NCBI GenBank assembly: GCA_022575985.1
Contig: JAKSXM010000007.1
Span: 2,110,501 to 2,174,500 of the forward strand
DNA: 64,000 nt
Direction of reading: 5' to 3'
Source of the DNA: Anagrus nilaparvatae
Lineage: Eukaryota; Arthropoda; Insecta; Hymenoptera; Mymaridae
Shown here: positions 22,665-35,805 of the stretch, in pieces
Numbering within the stretch: position 1 is the first letter of the stretch
Layout of the letters: each line of letters starts with the position of its first letter
The notes under the pieces: generated by a model
Seen by the model: only the letters and a program-made list of their open reading frames with translations
Database searches by the model: none
What the model was told of the DNA's origin: nothing
Translations under genes and position numbers: made by a program

Positions 22665-23770
22665 CAAATCACGGGGTGGGGGGTTGATATTTTCCCCACT
22701 AATGAGGTTTGTTCCCCTATAAGTTTTTTGGGTCGCTGATAACGAATTTTGGGGTTCCGGAGCCGGTCGAAGGATGGAACACCCTTAAATTTGCAAATTT
22801 ACCCTTTTAAGGGTTATTTCAACATTATTTTTAAATTAATAACAATTTAAGCAGATTACAAAAGGTTTTTTGGCTCGCTAATCATGAATTTCAGGCTCCT
22901 AAGTGTGTAAAGTTGATAAAACATCCCTAAATTTGCAAATCAACCCTTATTTTTGCAAAATTTATATCCAAGCTTTTTCAAGCGGCAGGATCATGATTTT
23001 GTAGGTTTTTGGGGTCGTTAATTACGAATTTGGGGGTTTTAACTTCATAAAGTTGGTTAAACACCCTTAAATTTGCAAATTCACTCTTATTTTTGCAAAA
23101 TTATTTATACAAGCCTTTTTAAATGGAAGAAACTTTCTTTCATAGTCTTTTTGAGTTGATGGCTGTGAATTTGGGGTATCAAACTTAAAAAATATTAGTG
23201 AAAGATAAATGTAAAATAAGGGTTGATTTGCAAATTTAAGGGTGTTTAATCAATTTTATGAAATTAAAACCGCCAAATTCGTAATTAACAATCCCCAAAA
23301 ACCTATAAAATCATGATTCTGCCGTTTGAAAAGGCTTGGATATAAAGTTTACAAAAATAAGGGTTGATTTGCAAATTTAGGGATGTTTAATCAATTTTAT
23401 GAAGTTGAAACCCCCAAATTCGTAACTAGCGACTCCAAAAACCTAATAAATCTCGATCCTGCCGTTTGAAAAGGCTGGGATATAAATTGTGCAAAAATAA
23501 GGGTTGATTTGCAAATTTAGGGATGTTTTATCAACTTTACACACTTGGGAGCCTCAAATTCGTGTTTAGCGAGTCAAAAAATTTTTTTTAATCTGCTTAA
23601 ATTGTTATTAGTTTAAAAATATTGTCGATATACCCCTTAAAAGGGTGAATTTGCAAATTTAAGGGTGTTCCACCCTTAGACCAGCTTCGGAACCCCAAAA
23701 TTCGTGATCAGCGGCCCAAAAAACTTATAGGGAACAAACCTCATTAGTGGGGAAAATATAACTTGATCCA
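22665..23770. mobile_element. Foldback element, family F2 (short form)
   Basis: The ends pair: CCCACTAATGAGGTTTGTTC near 22695 with its complement near 23735. Repeated inner words are TTTTTTGGGTCGCTGATAAC and AAATTTGCAAATTTACCC in one direction and their complements in the other, making a stack of inverted tandem units of about 130 bases. The terminal GCAGTCAAATCACGGGG resembles the end of the element at 50358-51634, so the two appear related. Confidence 0.8.
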
Positions 23771-24660
23771 AGAGAGGAAGTAAATTTTTTTGAAAAATGA
23801 AGCAGTAATTTGAGGCAAGTCAGATCAACTTGAAACTATTTGCAATTTGTCAAGAAAGGTGTCAAGTTCAGAAGTAAACAACTTTGGTTGATTGCAATTA
23901 GTCCGAAATGTTGTAAAAATTGGCCAAACTGTTTTTTTTTTGGTCAAAAATAAATAAATATTTAATATCTCGGGAAATATTAAATGAATTTTGTTGAAAA
24001 TAGGTACTAGGGGGTTTTTTGGGTCGCTGATTACGATTTTAATGTCAGAAATTTCTCAATCACCCTGTAAACAGTAAAAACTACTTTTTTTTAGGGGATG
24101 CCACTTTTTTAGAAAAATTAATGATGATTTTTTTAAATTTCATTATGGGCTGAAATTGAGATATAAGGTTTAATAATAGGGGGGTTAAAACTATACCCCC
24201 AGAGTAAGAAAAAATACAAAAAATATGACCTCCTTATTTTTTTTGTATTTGGATTAATTTTTTGAAAATATTTTATCGTATATTTACTATTATGAAATTA
24301 ATTACACTCCTCCCCAGGGGGGGGGGGGTGAAAACTACCCCTAAATTTAAAAAAAATACAAAAAAATAAAATTATTTGTTATTAATTTTTTTGGTTGCCC
24401 CTTTTCGTTTTACAGGCAAAAAAGTAACAATATTTGCAACCCTGGGGGTAAAAAGTACCCCAAAATGTAAAAAAATTAAAAAAAGTCGTAATTAAATTTT
24501 TTAAAGTCCTTAAACCAAAATTATTCAACGTCCGTAAATAAAAATAATTTTTACTTCTAAATCTGAACTCAAATAATTCTAAGTCTCTAAATTTAAATAA
24601 TTCTAAGTTCATCCCCCCCCCCCAATAACGTGCCTAAAAAACCCCCTGCCTATAAACATT
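23771..24660. repeat. Mosaic of F2-related repeats
   Basis: About 23780-23920 is an inverted homologue of 26536-26660 (shared GTTTACTTCTGAAC and CACCTTTCTT). From 24005 the motif GGGGGTTTTTTGGGTCGCTG begins a further degenerate block that closes near 24650 with an inverted CTAAAAAACCCCCTGC. It includes G and C homopolymers near 24320 and 24615. Non-coding. Confidence 0.6.
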
Positions 24661-26440
24661 TTTCGTGTAAAAATTTTCCGTTAAGGTCTTAAGAGCGTTA
24701 GGATTTTGCCTATCGGCATCCTTGTCTTACTCATGTAAAAAAATACGGATTGCAACTTTAAATAAATAAAAAATTTTTTTCAATAATACTTAATTATTAC
24801 TATTCAAAGCTTAAAAATGAATTTTATTAACTTAATTTTGGCATTAAATAAATTATTTATTATTTAAACAATATTATTTAATTATTTATAAAGAAAATAA
24901 ATAAATAAAAAAATATAATAAATGACTCTACCTCAATAGCAGAATAAACGTTTATTTTTTATACATTTTTTTAAGTAAAACCATAAAAAATGACGGTCGA
25001 TTGTAAATTTTAAGGTCTCTTTTTATTTATTAGGACTTTATTTATCAGCTCATAAAAAAAAATATCTAAGTTTTGTATTTTAAATGCTTTTTTTTCATTT
25101 TTTAAAATTCCCCATAAGAGCCTGTGTTAATTTATTTTTTATTTATTTATTTTCTCAAAAACTATTCGGTCAATTATTAAAAAAAAAAATACGTGTAAAA
25201 TTAAATTATATTTACTTTACTTTCTCCAAGTTTCAGCTTTTTTTTTGCATTTTAATTCTACCGCTCTTAAGACCTTAAATTAAATATTTACACATAAAAA
25301 CACAAACCTTTGATTTTTGTACCTTTTTTATTACTTACTTAAGGTTTTACGGCTAATTTACAGCTGAAAAAAGTCGGAATTTGAAATTTTATAGCAGCAT
25401 TTTATTGAGTTATCATGTAAACATAAGGTACTGTACGAAAATTTTTCATATAACATTTAGAAATAGAGGGGCCTAATGGATTAAGTATAAAAATTTTTTG
25501 GAATTGCTGAAAAAAAAAGGAATTTTGGCCATAACTTTTTTTTGGCTAATGATAACGAGGTGTACAATGAACCATTTCAAAGCTAAGGTTAATGCCGAAA
25601 TTTCATGTCCTATGCAAAATTTCAATTGGATCGGCAATTTTTCTTTAATTTCGCCCGACAAAAAAGAGCATTTACCGTTATAAACATAAAATAGGCAATT
25701 TTAAACGGCCAAATCTGCTTGCAGACGAAAAATTATAACAAAAACTTGAATTACAAACAACTTCAAATAAATGCTAAAAATCTTGGCTGTTTAAAATAAA
25801 TAATGTTCACGCTGCTGGCCAAAAACTGAAAATGTTTTAAAAAATACATTATTTTACCCAACTTTGTCAGGCCAAAACATAAACAATAATTACCCGATAG
25901 GGCTAAAAATTGCTGGACATTTTTAGGAACAAGTGTTCTAACTTTTCACGAAAGGATTTTTTTTTCGAAGCAACTCACCCCATATGGCGCTAAAAAATTG
26001 GCATAAAAAATTTTGGAAAAAAAATTATTTTGCCCATAACTTTTTTTCTGGTTATTTTAAACGGTTCTAGGTAGTCTCAAAATTTTCCGAATTTTATCAT
26101 CTTAAAAAATGATACGAATAATTTTTTTTGTGAAAGTAATATTTTTCCAGATATTTACGCCAGAACGATCCGGTTTCTTCATTTTTCGTTAAACAACCAT
26201 TTTTGCCTTGTCATATCTCCTTTAATATTAATCGTACGCAAAAAAAAATAAACCGCTGTCTTTTTCAACGAAAATACTTCAAATTAGTAATATATAATTT
26301 TTTTTGTAATTCTATCAGATTTCAAATAAAATTAAAAAAACTAAAAAAAAAAAAAATTTTTTTGGCAAAAATCACACTTTTTATTGCGCTATAACTCGGA
26401 AGGGGTGCATTTTTATGAAAAATTGCAATCAATGTTTTTA
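24661..26440. other. AT-rich non-coding stretch
   Basis: Dominated by A and T runs, with scattered phrases such as GGCCATAACTTTTTTTTGGC that recur in altered form (near 25528 and 26033), hinting at old repeats. No gene is recognised. Confidence 0.5.
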
Positions 26441-26487
26441 TCTTAAAATATGGTAATTTATCGATTGGTTAGGTTATTTTTTTTTCA

Positions 26488-26720
26488 ACCCCACCCCCCA
26501 CTGAGTTTCACCCCCCCCCCCCCCGCCCACCACCCTTTTGGCAACCAACGGAAGTTGTTTACTTCTGAACTAGGCACCTTTCTTAACAAAATTCAACTTA
26601 CATCAAGTATCTGCTACTTGTCTCAAATTACTGCTACCAGATTTTACCTCCTTTACTTGACTAACTCTAAATCCCGTGATTGGACTGAAGTACATGCCTT
26701 GGCCAGCAAAATGTATCTTT
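26488..26720. repeat. C-rich tract and F2-related segment
   Basis: Begins with near-homopolymer C runs (26490-26530) and continues with sequence homologous, inverted, to 23780-23920. An open frame here is incidental. Confidence 0.55.
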
Positions 26721-27187
26721 GGTGCTGAATATACTTATAATGAAATGAAAATTATTTAAATTATTTTTTATATATTTTAATTAAAATCTATCCGGAAAAA
26801 TCGTTTAAAAAATAAATTTATTAGTTTATTATTTTAAACAGAGTGTAAATATACTAAATAAATAAATATTAATAATAGCATGTTTTTCTGTCTTATTATT
26901 AAAAATATAATTTTTTTATCACAAAATTAAAATATAAGTTAAGAGTTAAGTAAATATTTTTTTATTTATTTTTAGTTTTACATATTTATTCAAGAATAAA
27001 ATTTATTTATAAGATGAATAGAATAGAAAATGCGAAATAAATAATTTTTTAAAATCAAAAAAAATTCCGTACCTGACTCCAATTTTCAAAATAATTACTT
27101 GATTAAAAACTATATTCAGTTATGTAAATAATAAACTAAGATTTGAAGGTTATTTGTAGATATGATAAATAAACAATTTACGTAAAA

Positions 27188-30100
27188 ATGGCCTTTTTTA
27201 ACTTATTTCTTAAAAGTCGAAGTATCGTAAGAGCAAGAAAAAAATATCACAAAGAAAAATTAAAATCAATCGAATTATTCAAAGCTGGTAAAGTTCCTGA
27301 TGACGTAAAACCAGAAGAACCTAAATCGTGAGTCCCTAAAATAAAATTAACTCTAATTAAAGATTTCTTCAATATTCTGTTAAATTTTAGAAAATTAAAG
27401 ATTTTTTGTTCAAAAATATGTTGCTGTTGTATAAAAAAAGAGTCATGGTGTGATAAAAAATTAAAATTGTACAGAACCGAAGGCTCATTTGAAAATTACA
27501 TTTTAAAAAGCATTATTGGTTTTTTAGGTGGAATAATTTTAACTTACATATTTTTTATATTTTTTGTTATACAATTACATTTTAGCCTAACATCTGCAAC
27601 GAGCATTTGTTCATTGCTAGGAGCATTTTTATCACTTGGTTTAGCATTCTCTCCTCGTATGAGGTAAATAAATATTTACAAACGTATTTAACTTTTATTT
27701 ATAATCTTAAAAAAATAAAGTACAAAAGTGGTTTTACAGTAATCTAAAAATAAATATTTTTTATTTATAGGTGCATTGTATTTTTATTTTTACCGCAATT
27801 TTTTTCCAAAAGAGGACGACAGGCATTAATGGCTTATGTTTTTATACTTGTCGTTAGTGGACCAACGAAAAATGCAATAAATAATATGTCTGTTCTTGCA
27901 GAATCTTTAGTTTGTACTCAAGTAAAGTATTAAATAATTAATAGTTTCAAAATTTCGAGCTTTTTATCTAAAGCTTTCAGTAAAATTTAGGGATTAAATT
28001 TGAAAACCTTATTGGGTAATATGTAATAATTCAAAATTTTCAAGGATAGTAATTAACATTTGCGGATTGTTTAGTAGAAAAAATTTTATAGATTTTACTT
28101 TGGTAATAATTGTATTACAAAAAAGCTGAATTTTTCTTCCCTTGACAGGGGCTATGAAGGGAAGAAAAATTGACCTTTTGTATAATATAATTATTTTCAT
28201 TTTGTATGTTAATAATACTTCAATCAGGCTTTTCTCTTTAATTTTTTTTAACTAATAAAAATTTTCTAAATTCTGACCCTAGGGCATGAAATTTAAATTT
28301 AAAAAAATTTTTTTTAATAGGAACATTTTAAGGAAGCATTGAAAGAAATATCAGACATAATAAAACGTCCATTTTATGCCTTAAAAGAAACATTAAGCAA
28401 AGTATTTAAGTCATTAAAAGCCATAGTTAAAAAAATTAAAACAACCATAATTCGTATTAAACGACTCATTATTAGTATTTGTAAGTAACTTTGCAATCTT
28501 TAATTTTGTTTTCAAATAAAAAGCTCTGAATATTTTTCAATTTTAAAATAAATAGTAAAAGTAATGCAATCAGTAGCCGATTGGTTGTCAAATGTAATAC
28601 GTATTTGTAACAAAAAAGTTGGTACACCATACGAAAGATGCCACAACTTATTCGAAGAAGCGATTGTTGATTGCAGAGCAAAATTAGGTCCATATTTTGG
28701 TACTGTTTGTAACATAACAAAATTAGTTAAAACTATTTGTTATGCGTTGAAACCATTAGATTTTATATGTAAAGCTATTGAATATGTCGAAGACACTGTT
28801 GTTTCAGAAGTAAAAAAAAGTACGTTAAAATTTATAAAAATCATTTTTTAGTTGTACTAATCCAAATTTGATTTTTTAGAACTCCACAAATACATAACTG
28901 AAATAAAAGCAATGTTTTACGTCAAAGTACAATTCAAGCATAAATTCCACTACGAAGTTAACATAAGTAAACCATTAACCGAAATATCATCAAATATCTT
29001 ACACGATATTAAAGAAAAAACCGACAAAATTTTTTATATTTTCGATTGGATGAATTTCTGCACGACGATATTTTTTATATTTTTGTTATTAAAAATTTTG
29101 CATTATCGTTACAAATGGTTAAGCAGTGATCAATATGATAATTATTACATTACAGAATATTTGCGTGACATTGATTTAAAACGAACAAAACAAGATAAAG
29201 AAACGATATTTCCATTAAATTCGCGTGAAAAAAATAAATACGTTACATTAACGTCATTAAAATTAATAAAATCAGAAAAACGCAAATTAGCTAAAACTAC
29301 GGTTTTTTTGTTATTATCAACTTTTAAAATATCATTGCATTTGTTTATTGATTACTCGCTTTATTGGATATTGGATTTAATTAAATTTCATGGACGTACT
29401 GAAACTAAAGTATTCAATCCGAATTTCAATGATTACATCGAAGTTAATGGCAATGGAATAATTGCTGATATTTATTATTCGTTAAAAAAAGCATTTTTTC
29501 CAAATTCTTTGAACAATAAAAACAATGATGAGTTACAAACTATACCGTGTTTGCCTGAACCAATACCGCCAGATTATAATCGATATGTTAATATTTTGAC
29601 TCTGATTATATTCGCATGGTTTATTGCGATATTCGAACCTTATGGTTTAAGGCTAAGACAAGTTGTTTTAATTAGCTATTACCCCGAAAGAGCAAAAGAA
29701 CGTGCTGTATGGCTTTTTAATCAAATTTTACGGTAAATTTATTTAAATGTTATTGTAATTTACTTTCTTAACTTAAATTTATCAAAAATTAGCTCACGTG
29801 GTTCGTTTTTAAAATTTGCAAGAAGGCAATTAAGAAGACAATTCGGTTTGACGTTTGGACAAAATATTGAAAAAGTGACATTAAAACAGCGAATTTGGGC
29901 TTCATGTAGATTACTTAATAGATTTTTTCCATTAAAAGAAAAATTATGCCTTGTTTGTGCTAAACCAGATAGTAATGATAGTTTACCACATTATAAATGT
30001 CCAACTCCAGATTGTAAAGGACTTTATTGCTATGAATGTTTTAATGATTTAAATAAAATGTGTACCATATGTAAAACTCCAGCTGATTATGGCGATCTTT

Positions 30101-33100
30101 CAGATGTTAGTGAAGTTGTGTAAGTTTATTATATTTTTTTAAAGAAAATGTTTTTGAGGACGACTCCATATTAATTGACCACTGTTTTTGGATTTCGAAT
30201 CCCATAGATTTTGTTATATTTAATATTCAAAAAGTTACTTTATTACTAAATTATTACTGTTATTAATTTTCAAATAGAGATTCTTCGGATGATCAAATTA
30301 TTCAAGATCGTGTTAGAAAAATAAAGGATTCTGATGGAGGATCATCTGAATTAAGTTACAGTTAGTTATGAAATTGTATTTTCTTAAATTATTTAATTTT
30401 AGAAAAATACGTAAACAAAAACCTTGAATGATTATCAACAATTTGAGTTTTTTATACGTATAAGAGACTAAAAGAATGTTCAAATTTACGATTTTTTACT
30501 CTTATGTTTATTTCTGTAGGTTATCAATATGAATCAGGTTCCGCAAGTTTTTCTGAACCTGAAAGATTAAAGTTTAAAGACGTCGAAGCACAAAAAATTA
30601 GAGATGACGTTACTGTGCACGTAAAAAAATAACTATAAATATATTCAGATTAAAATATTTTTCTTTTAAATGTATATTCATAAATAATTTTATTTGCAAC
30701 TATAGATTTTTAAGGAATCCGAACCAGATTTTAATTCTTGCGACGGTTTTCGAACAAGTTTTTATGATGATTATTTGAGAAAATTAACAGCCACAAAACG
30801 TAAACGCGATAATAAATCAAACTCAACTTCAATTGCTGATACTGAATCTTTCCATTCTGAATGTACGAATTACATTGAAAACAGTGATGAAGATATTCAT
30901 GTGGAGCAAGATTTTCAATCAGATGAAGAATTATTGCACAAAAATTATTATGAAAGACCAAAGAAAGAAAGTCGTTTCAAGAAATTCTTTAAAACTTTTT
31001 ATCGCATATTTAGATTTCGTAAAAAGGTATATATATATATATATAGTTTTAATCCACTTTTAAATTTTTACTGTAAAAAAAATGATGAATTCTTTAGGGA
31101 CATTCATAAAGGATGTCACGCAAATTTTTAAAATTTTTGCTAACCTCCTTCCCCCTTGTCTTTTGTTGTCACAAAAAATCAACCCCTCCCCCAAAAAGGA
31201 TGTCACAATACCAATTTTGCCTCCTTCTAATTTATTTAAAAAAATTTTTTTTGTATAAATTAATTTAATTTTGGGCACGTCCAGCGAAGAACGACCAACC
31301 GAAAAATAAAAAAATAAAAAATATTTTTTTTGGGTTATTTTTTACCTGGGATTTGTGAAATCACTCATACTTTACTTTTCCTGATGCATAATTTTGAGAG
31401 CTGCTCCAAAGTTGGATTTTTTCAATTTTTTGATTTCAGCTGCCCAGTTCAAACATAAATAACTCAAAACCATGAAACTTTTAACATATACATATGATTG
31501 GGAAAAAATTTTCTTTTTACCTGGCCTACCCAAAAAAATTTTTTTTTTTATTTTGGGCGACTTCCGGATTCATTTTTAATGGTTTGAAATTTTCAAATTG
31601 ACCGGAATTCAAGTACACCATAATTATTTTTGCTCAAATTTTCCCAGAATGTTGACCAAAATTTTGGATATGTGATACTCAAATGAGTGTCCACAATCAT
31701 TATTTTAGTCTGCCAAAGTCAATAGAGGCCATTTTTGGCATTCTTTTCCAATCCTGATGAGAACAGAGTGCATTTTTGGCAATTTTTTTCCGTTCCTGAC
31801 CGGAACAGAGGGCAATTTTGGCATTTTATTTCGGTTCCTGACAAGAATGGTGGGCAATTTTGACATTTTATTTCTGTTCCTGACAAGAACAGATGGACAA
31901 TTTTTCAATTTTATTTCGGTTCCTGACAAGAACAGAGGGACAATTTTGCATTTTTTTTCCGGTTCCTGACGAGAAGAGAGGGCAATTTTGGCATTTTATT
32001 TCGGTTCCTGACTAGAATGGTGGGCAATTTTGGCATTTTTTTCCGGTTCTTGACGAGAACAGCGGGCCATTTTATCATTTTTTTTCGGTTCCTGACGAGA
32101 AGATAGGTTCATTTTTGAATTTTTTTTCCGTTCCTGACGAGAAGAGAGGGCCATTTTTGCATTATTTTTCTGTTCCTGACGAGAATAGAGTGCATTTTTG
32201 GCGTTTTTTTTTCTGTTCCTGACCGGAACAGTGGGCAATTTTGGCATTTTATTTCGGTTCCTGACAAGAATGGTGGGCAATTTTGACATTTTATTTCTGT
32301 TCCTGACAAGAACAGATGGACAATTTTTCAATTTTATTTCGGTTCCTGACAAGAACAGAGGGACAATTTTGCATTTTTTTTCCGGTTCCTGGCGAGAAAA
32401 GAGGGACAATTTTGCATTTTTTTTCCGGTTCCTGACGAGAAGAGAGGGCAATTTTGGCATTTTATTTCGGTTCCTGACTAGAATGATGGGCAATTTTGGC
32501 ATTTTTTTCCGGTTCTTGACGAGAACAGAGGGCCATTTTATCATTTTTTTTCGGTTCCTGACGAGAAGATAGGTTCATTTTTGAATTTTTTTTCCGTTCC
32601 TGACGAGAAGAGAGGGCCATTTTTGCATTATTTTTCCGTTCCTGACGAGAATAGAGTGCATTTTTGGCGTTTTTTTTTCTGTTCCTGACCGGAACAGAGG
32701 GCAATTTTGGCATTTTATTTCGGTTCCTGACAAGAATGGTGGGCAATTTTGACATTTTATTTCTGTTCCTGACAAGAACAGATGGACAATTTTTTAATTT
32801 TATTTCGGTTCCTGACAAGAACAGAGGGACAATTTTTCCATTTTTTTCCGGTTCCTGACGAGAACAGAGGGCCATTTTATCATTTTTTTTCCGTTCCTGA
32901 CGAGAAGAGAGGGCCATTTTTGCATTTTTTTTCCGGTTCCTGACGAGAAGAGAGGGCAATTTTGGCATTTTATTTCGGTTCCTGACAAGAATGGTGGGCA
33001 ATTTTGACATTTTATTTCGGTTCCTGACAAGAACAGAGGGACAGTTTTTCCATTTTATTTCGGTTCCTGACATAATTATGTATTAAATATATTATGTAAA

Positions 33101-34666
33101 TAACTTATATATTAAATGAAATTCTAAATTAATTCTATAGTATATGAAATAGTAATTATAAGTATATTATATGAAAAAATATTACTATTTATTTTTTATA
33201 TTATAATTTTTTTTTTTTTAATTAAAAATGTTTTAATTTTATGACATCCAACATTCTATTACCATTACCTTTCCATCTGTCAATTTCTGAACCCCCCGTA
33301 CCCTCAAGAGCGTGACATCCTATATGAATGCCCCTTATTATTCTACTAACTTTTTTGTAAATAATTGAATATGATGGGAAAGAGAATTTATAAGAAATTT
33401 TTATTAAAATTTTATCTTTATTTTATTTCAATAATTGCATATAAAAAATTTTAAGCAATTTCTCGTAAAAAAGTAACAATTTTCTTTTTTTATCTATATA
33501 CTTGTGTCGAAAAATGTATCAAAAATTCGCCTGAATTCTGTTAAAATTTTTACATTCGAAACTTGCGTGCGTGGTTGTATTTAAGTGGTAAACAAATTTT
33601 TAGCCAGTTAAAATAAAAAATTTGCAGTTTCTGATCTCTTAAAATTGGTCATTATAGATAAATTTTTCAAAAAACCAAAAATATTAAAATTCTTTGTTTA
33701 AATTTCAGAAAAATAAAAAGCATAAAAAATATTACAAAGATTCCGATGAAGAAACTTTAATTACAAATAAAAATATTAGCATATCATCATCTTCATCATT
33801 ATCTTCAACAAATGATAACAACGTTGAATTATCATTATTATCAAAAGGCAGCAAAAGTTCAATAAGGCGAAGAAAAATGGAACTAAGAAGAGAAAGCAGA
33901 TTAAGAAAATTATGTACTTGTAAAAATAAAATAAAACTAAATTTCGTGGCAAGGGAAGTACCAACGTAAGATATATTTTTTAAAATAAACAAGTTTGAAT
34001 AAAAAATTAATAAAAACATTGTTTCTAGCTCACTTCAAGAAGTATGTAAAAATATAAAACATTACGAATTAGACGAATGTAGTACGATATATTCTAGAAC
34101 AAATAACGATAGTTCGCAATCGCAAATAGACTTTTCATCAATAACAAATACATTAACTTCAGTTGATAGCGATTATTCTCGAGAAAGAAGAAGTTCTTTA
34201 ACTGAAATTGATGATAAAGTAAATTTTATTTACATGCTCTTATTAATATATGAGAGATTTTATGCTAACTAGGCCCAAGTTGGACTGAAGGGGTGCGAAA
34301 ATCAGTCTGAATTTTTTTTCCACAAATAAAGTTAGTTTTAGATTCCTAGAACCATTTGCAATTGCCATTATCATTTTTTTGATAATTTAAAATTCAAAAA
34401 AATTAAACGCTCATAACGTTATATTTTTGAAATAAAATAATTTTTACCAACTTCTACGACCCTTCAGTCCAGAATGGACCCAATTATCGTGGAAACTCTC
34501 ACAAAATCAACTATATTTATATTTTCTTAACTTTTTTCAGAATTCATATATAATATCATCAGAAAATACTTATTATGAAAAAAATTTTACAGAGTATAAT
34601 AAATTATCTGACTCTTCTTCAAGTTTATTGTATTTAAGTGAAAATTCAATCAGCTCTACTGATTAA
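27188..34666 (+). CDS. DC-STAMP domain protein, DCST1/2 (sneaky-like)
   Basis: Thirteen exons, each join with GT-AG and correct phase: 27188-27327, 27391-27663, 27771-27921, 28321-28480, 28556-28819, 28880-29732, 29793-30119, 30278-30360, 30520-30620, 30706-31026, 33709-33965, 34029-34218, 34541-34666; 1,081 codons before the stop. Seen: membrane segments near residues 90-112 and 380-400 and in the 560-590 region; GRQALMAYVFILVVSGPTKN near 150-170, the signature loop of the family; spaced cysteines in exon 5; and a Cys-rich RING-like finger (CLVC, CPTPDC, CYEC, CTIC) near 665-708 as in DCST1/DCST2. The tail of about 360 residues is Ser-rich, charged and poorly conserved. In animals this family is sperm-associated, and Drosophila sneaky is needed for sperm membrane breakdown after entry into the egg. 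Whether this is the DCST1 or DCST2 orthologue is not decided here. Confidence 0.9.
28095..28180. repeat. Small hairpin in DCST intron 3
   Basis: GAATTTTTCTTCCCTTGACA and its complement around GAAGGGAAGAAAAATT form an imperfect hairpin with a short loop. No function can be assigned. Confidence 0.5.
31097..33334. mobile_element. 2.2-kb PIF/Harbinger-like non-autonomous element
   Basis: Ends are GGGACATTCATAAAGGATGT and the complement of GGGGCATTCATATAGGATGT, followed inward by CACGC. Both sides are flanked by TTA (31094-31096 and 33335-33337), a TWA-type 3-bp duplication as made by PIF/Harbinger transposases. Subterminal C-rich runs with TGTCACAA fit a common insect family of such elements. 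The body is a large minisatellite, with no transposase. It lies in intron 10 of the DCST-like gene, in either orientation. Confidence 0.75.
31745..33075. repeat. ~43-bp minisatellite with ~466-bp higher-order period
   Basis: Around 31 units of the form GGTTCCTGACGAGAACAGAG + GGCAATTTTGGCATTTTATT. Unit variants recur in the same order about 466 bases apart (for example the AGATAGGTTCATTTTTGAAT variant at about 32104 and 32570), showing block duplication of about 11 units. Long minus-strand frames here come from repeat length, not from a gene. Confidence 0.9.
34252..34503. mobile_element. ~250-bp MITE in DCST intron 12
   Basis: Ends GAGAGATTTTATGCTAACTA and the complement of ATTATCGTGGAAACTCTC are followed by GGCCCAAGTTGGACTGAAGG and its near complement. 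A relative is seen at 56596-56752 in a cysteine dioxygenase intron. Confidence 0.7.
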
Positions 34667-34960
34667 ATTATTTATTTATTTATGTGAAAAAGATACTTTG
34701 ATGTTATTGTATTTTAATTTTATGTACCATATTTTATTGTAAATAAATAAATTAAGTAACTTAGCATTTAATTTTTCTCAATATATTCAACTGAATAAAA
34801 AAAAATTTTTATATATGGTTGTTTAGTTATAATTTAATTCTATTGCCTTAAACAGAAACAAATTTCTCAATATTTCAAAATTATTTTTTCGATAATTTCT
34901 TTTTTTTATGTATCCCTATCAATTTACAGAAAATAAAATCAGTATGTGTTAAAATTTGTC
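34667..34960. other. 3' flank of the DCST-like gene
   Basis: AT-rich; AATAAATAAATTAAG near 34742 may serve as a polyadenylation signal. Nothing else is seen. Confidence 0.4.
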
Positions 34961-35805
34961 AATAGAGTTTTATTAATCAGTCAACAAATAAATAAATAGG
35001 TTAAAATTTGTAAATAAATAATTAAATAACAAAATTAATTAATACTAATTTAGTCAAGCTGTTGTTAAACAGTGTTAGGCATCTAATTTATAGAGATACT
35101 GCCTTATTGCTTTTTTAAATAAATTAAATGAGTGCAGGTCACGAATGCAGGGAGGAATTTTGTTCCAAAAGTTTGAGTACATTACCTGAAATGAGTATAG
35201 GCCCCAATCATTTGTAACTGTGGTAGGATCTAAGTCCTTACGTGGACCACGAACTGGCCTATCAGGCTTATAAGGCTTGAATAGTGGTAGCAAAATAGGA
35301 GGTTCTTTCAAACGAACTATCCCATACATTATAAGAGAGGCGAAATAGTCAGTACGAGTTGAGTTACTCATCCAATGCAATTTTCTACGGAAAGCAGTGA
35401 TATGCTCATTGCGCCCAATGCCATGGATGTATCTAATTCCAGAGTTTGCTAGTCTCTGTAGTAGAACACCCAACTCATTGCAGACATCAGAGTATACTAT
35501 ACCTTGCAGTAGTCAAGGTGAGGGACCACAAGAGATTCAACCAGTCGCTTGCGTAGAGTAATTGAAGTGCAAGGCCGGATAGTTCTAAGAAAATAAAGGA
35601 ATTTATTGACATTTTTGGTTACTTGAAGTACTTGGGGCCTCCATGAAATAGTACTATCAAGTTTTACCCCTATACTAATTATAACATCAACAAACGGTAC
35701 CTTGTCACCAACACTGTTAACCTGAATGTTGGAAATATTTAGGGCATTAAATTTCTTTATGGTGTTAGAAGAACCAAAGACAATTGCCTGTGTTCTTAAC
35801 ATTAT
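34960..35805 (-). mobile_element. Non-LTR retrotransposon 3' fragment (dead)
   Basis: Minus-strand frames 35802-35497 and 35473-35075 encode the end of a jockey/CR1-type reverse transcriptase: TLRKRLVESLVVPHLDYC, then LQRLANSGIRYIHGIGR, RTDYFASLIMYGIVRLKEPP, WNKIPPCIRDL and a final FKKAIRQYLYKLD. A small indel between DYC and the next block (about 35475-35500) shifts the frame. The catalytic part of the enzyme is missing, as usual for a 5'-truncated copy. The 3' tail after 35060 has TTATTTATTTATTTG-type repeats. Confidence 0.85.

Noticed and set aside
31996..33073. Minus-strand frames up to 203 codons reading LVRNRNKMPKLP-type repeats
   Set aside because: They lie wholly in the 43-bp minisatellite, occur in several frames and on both strands, and change with each indel; not a gene.
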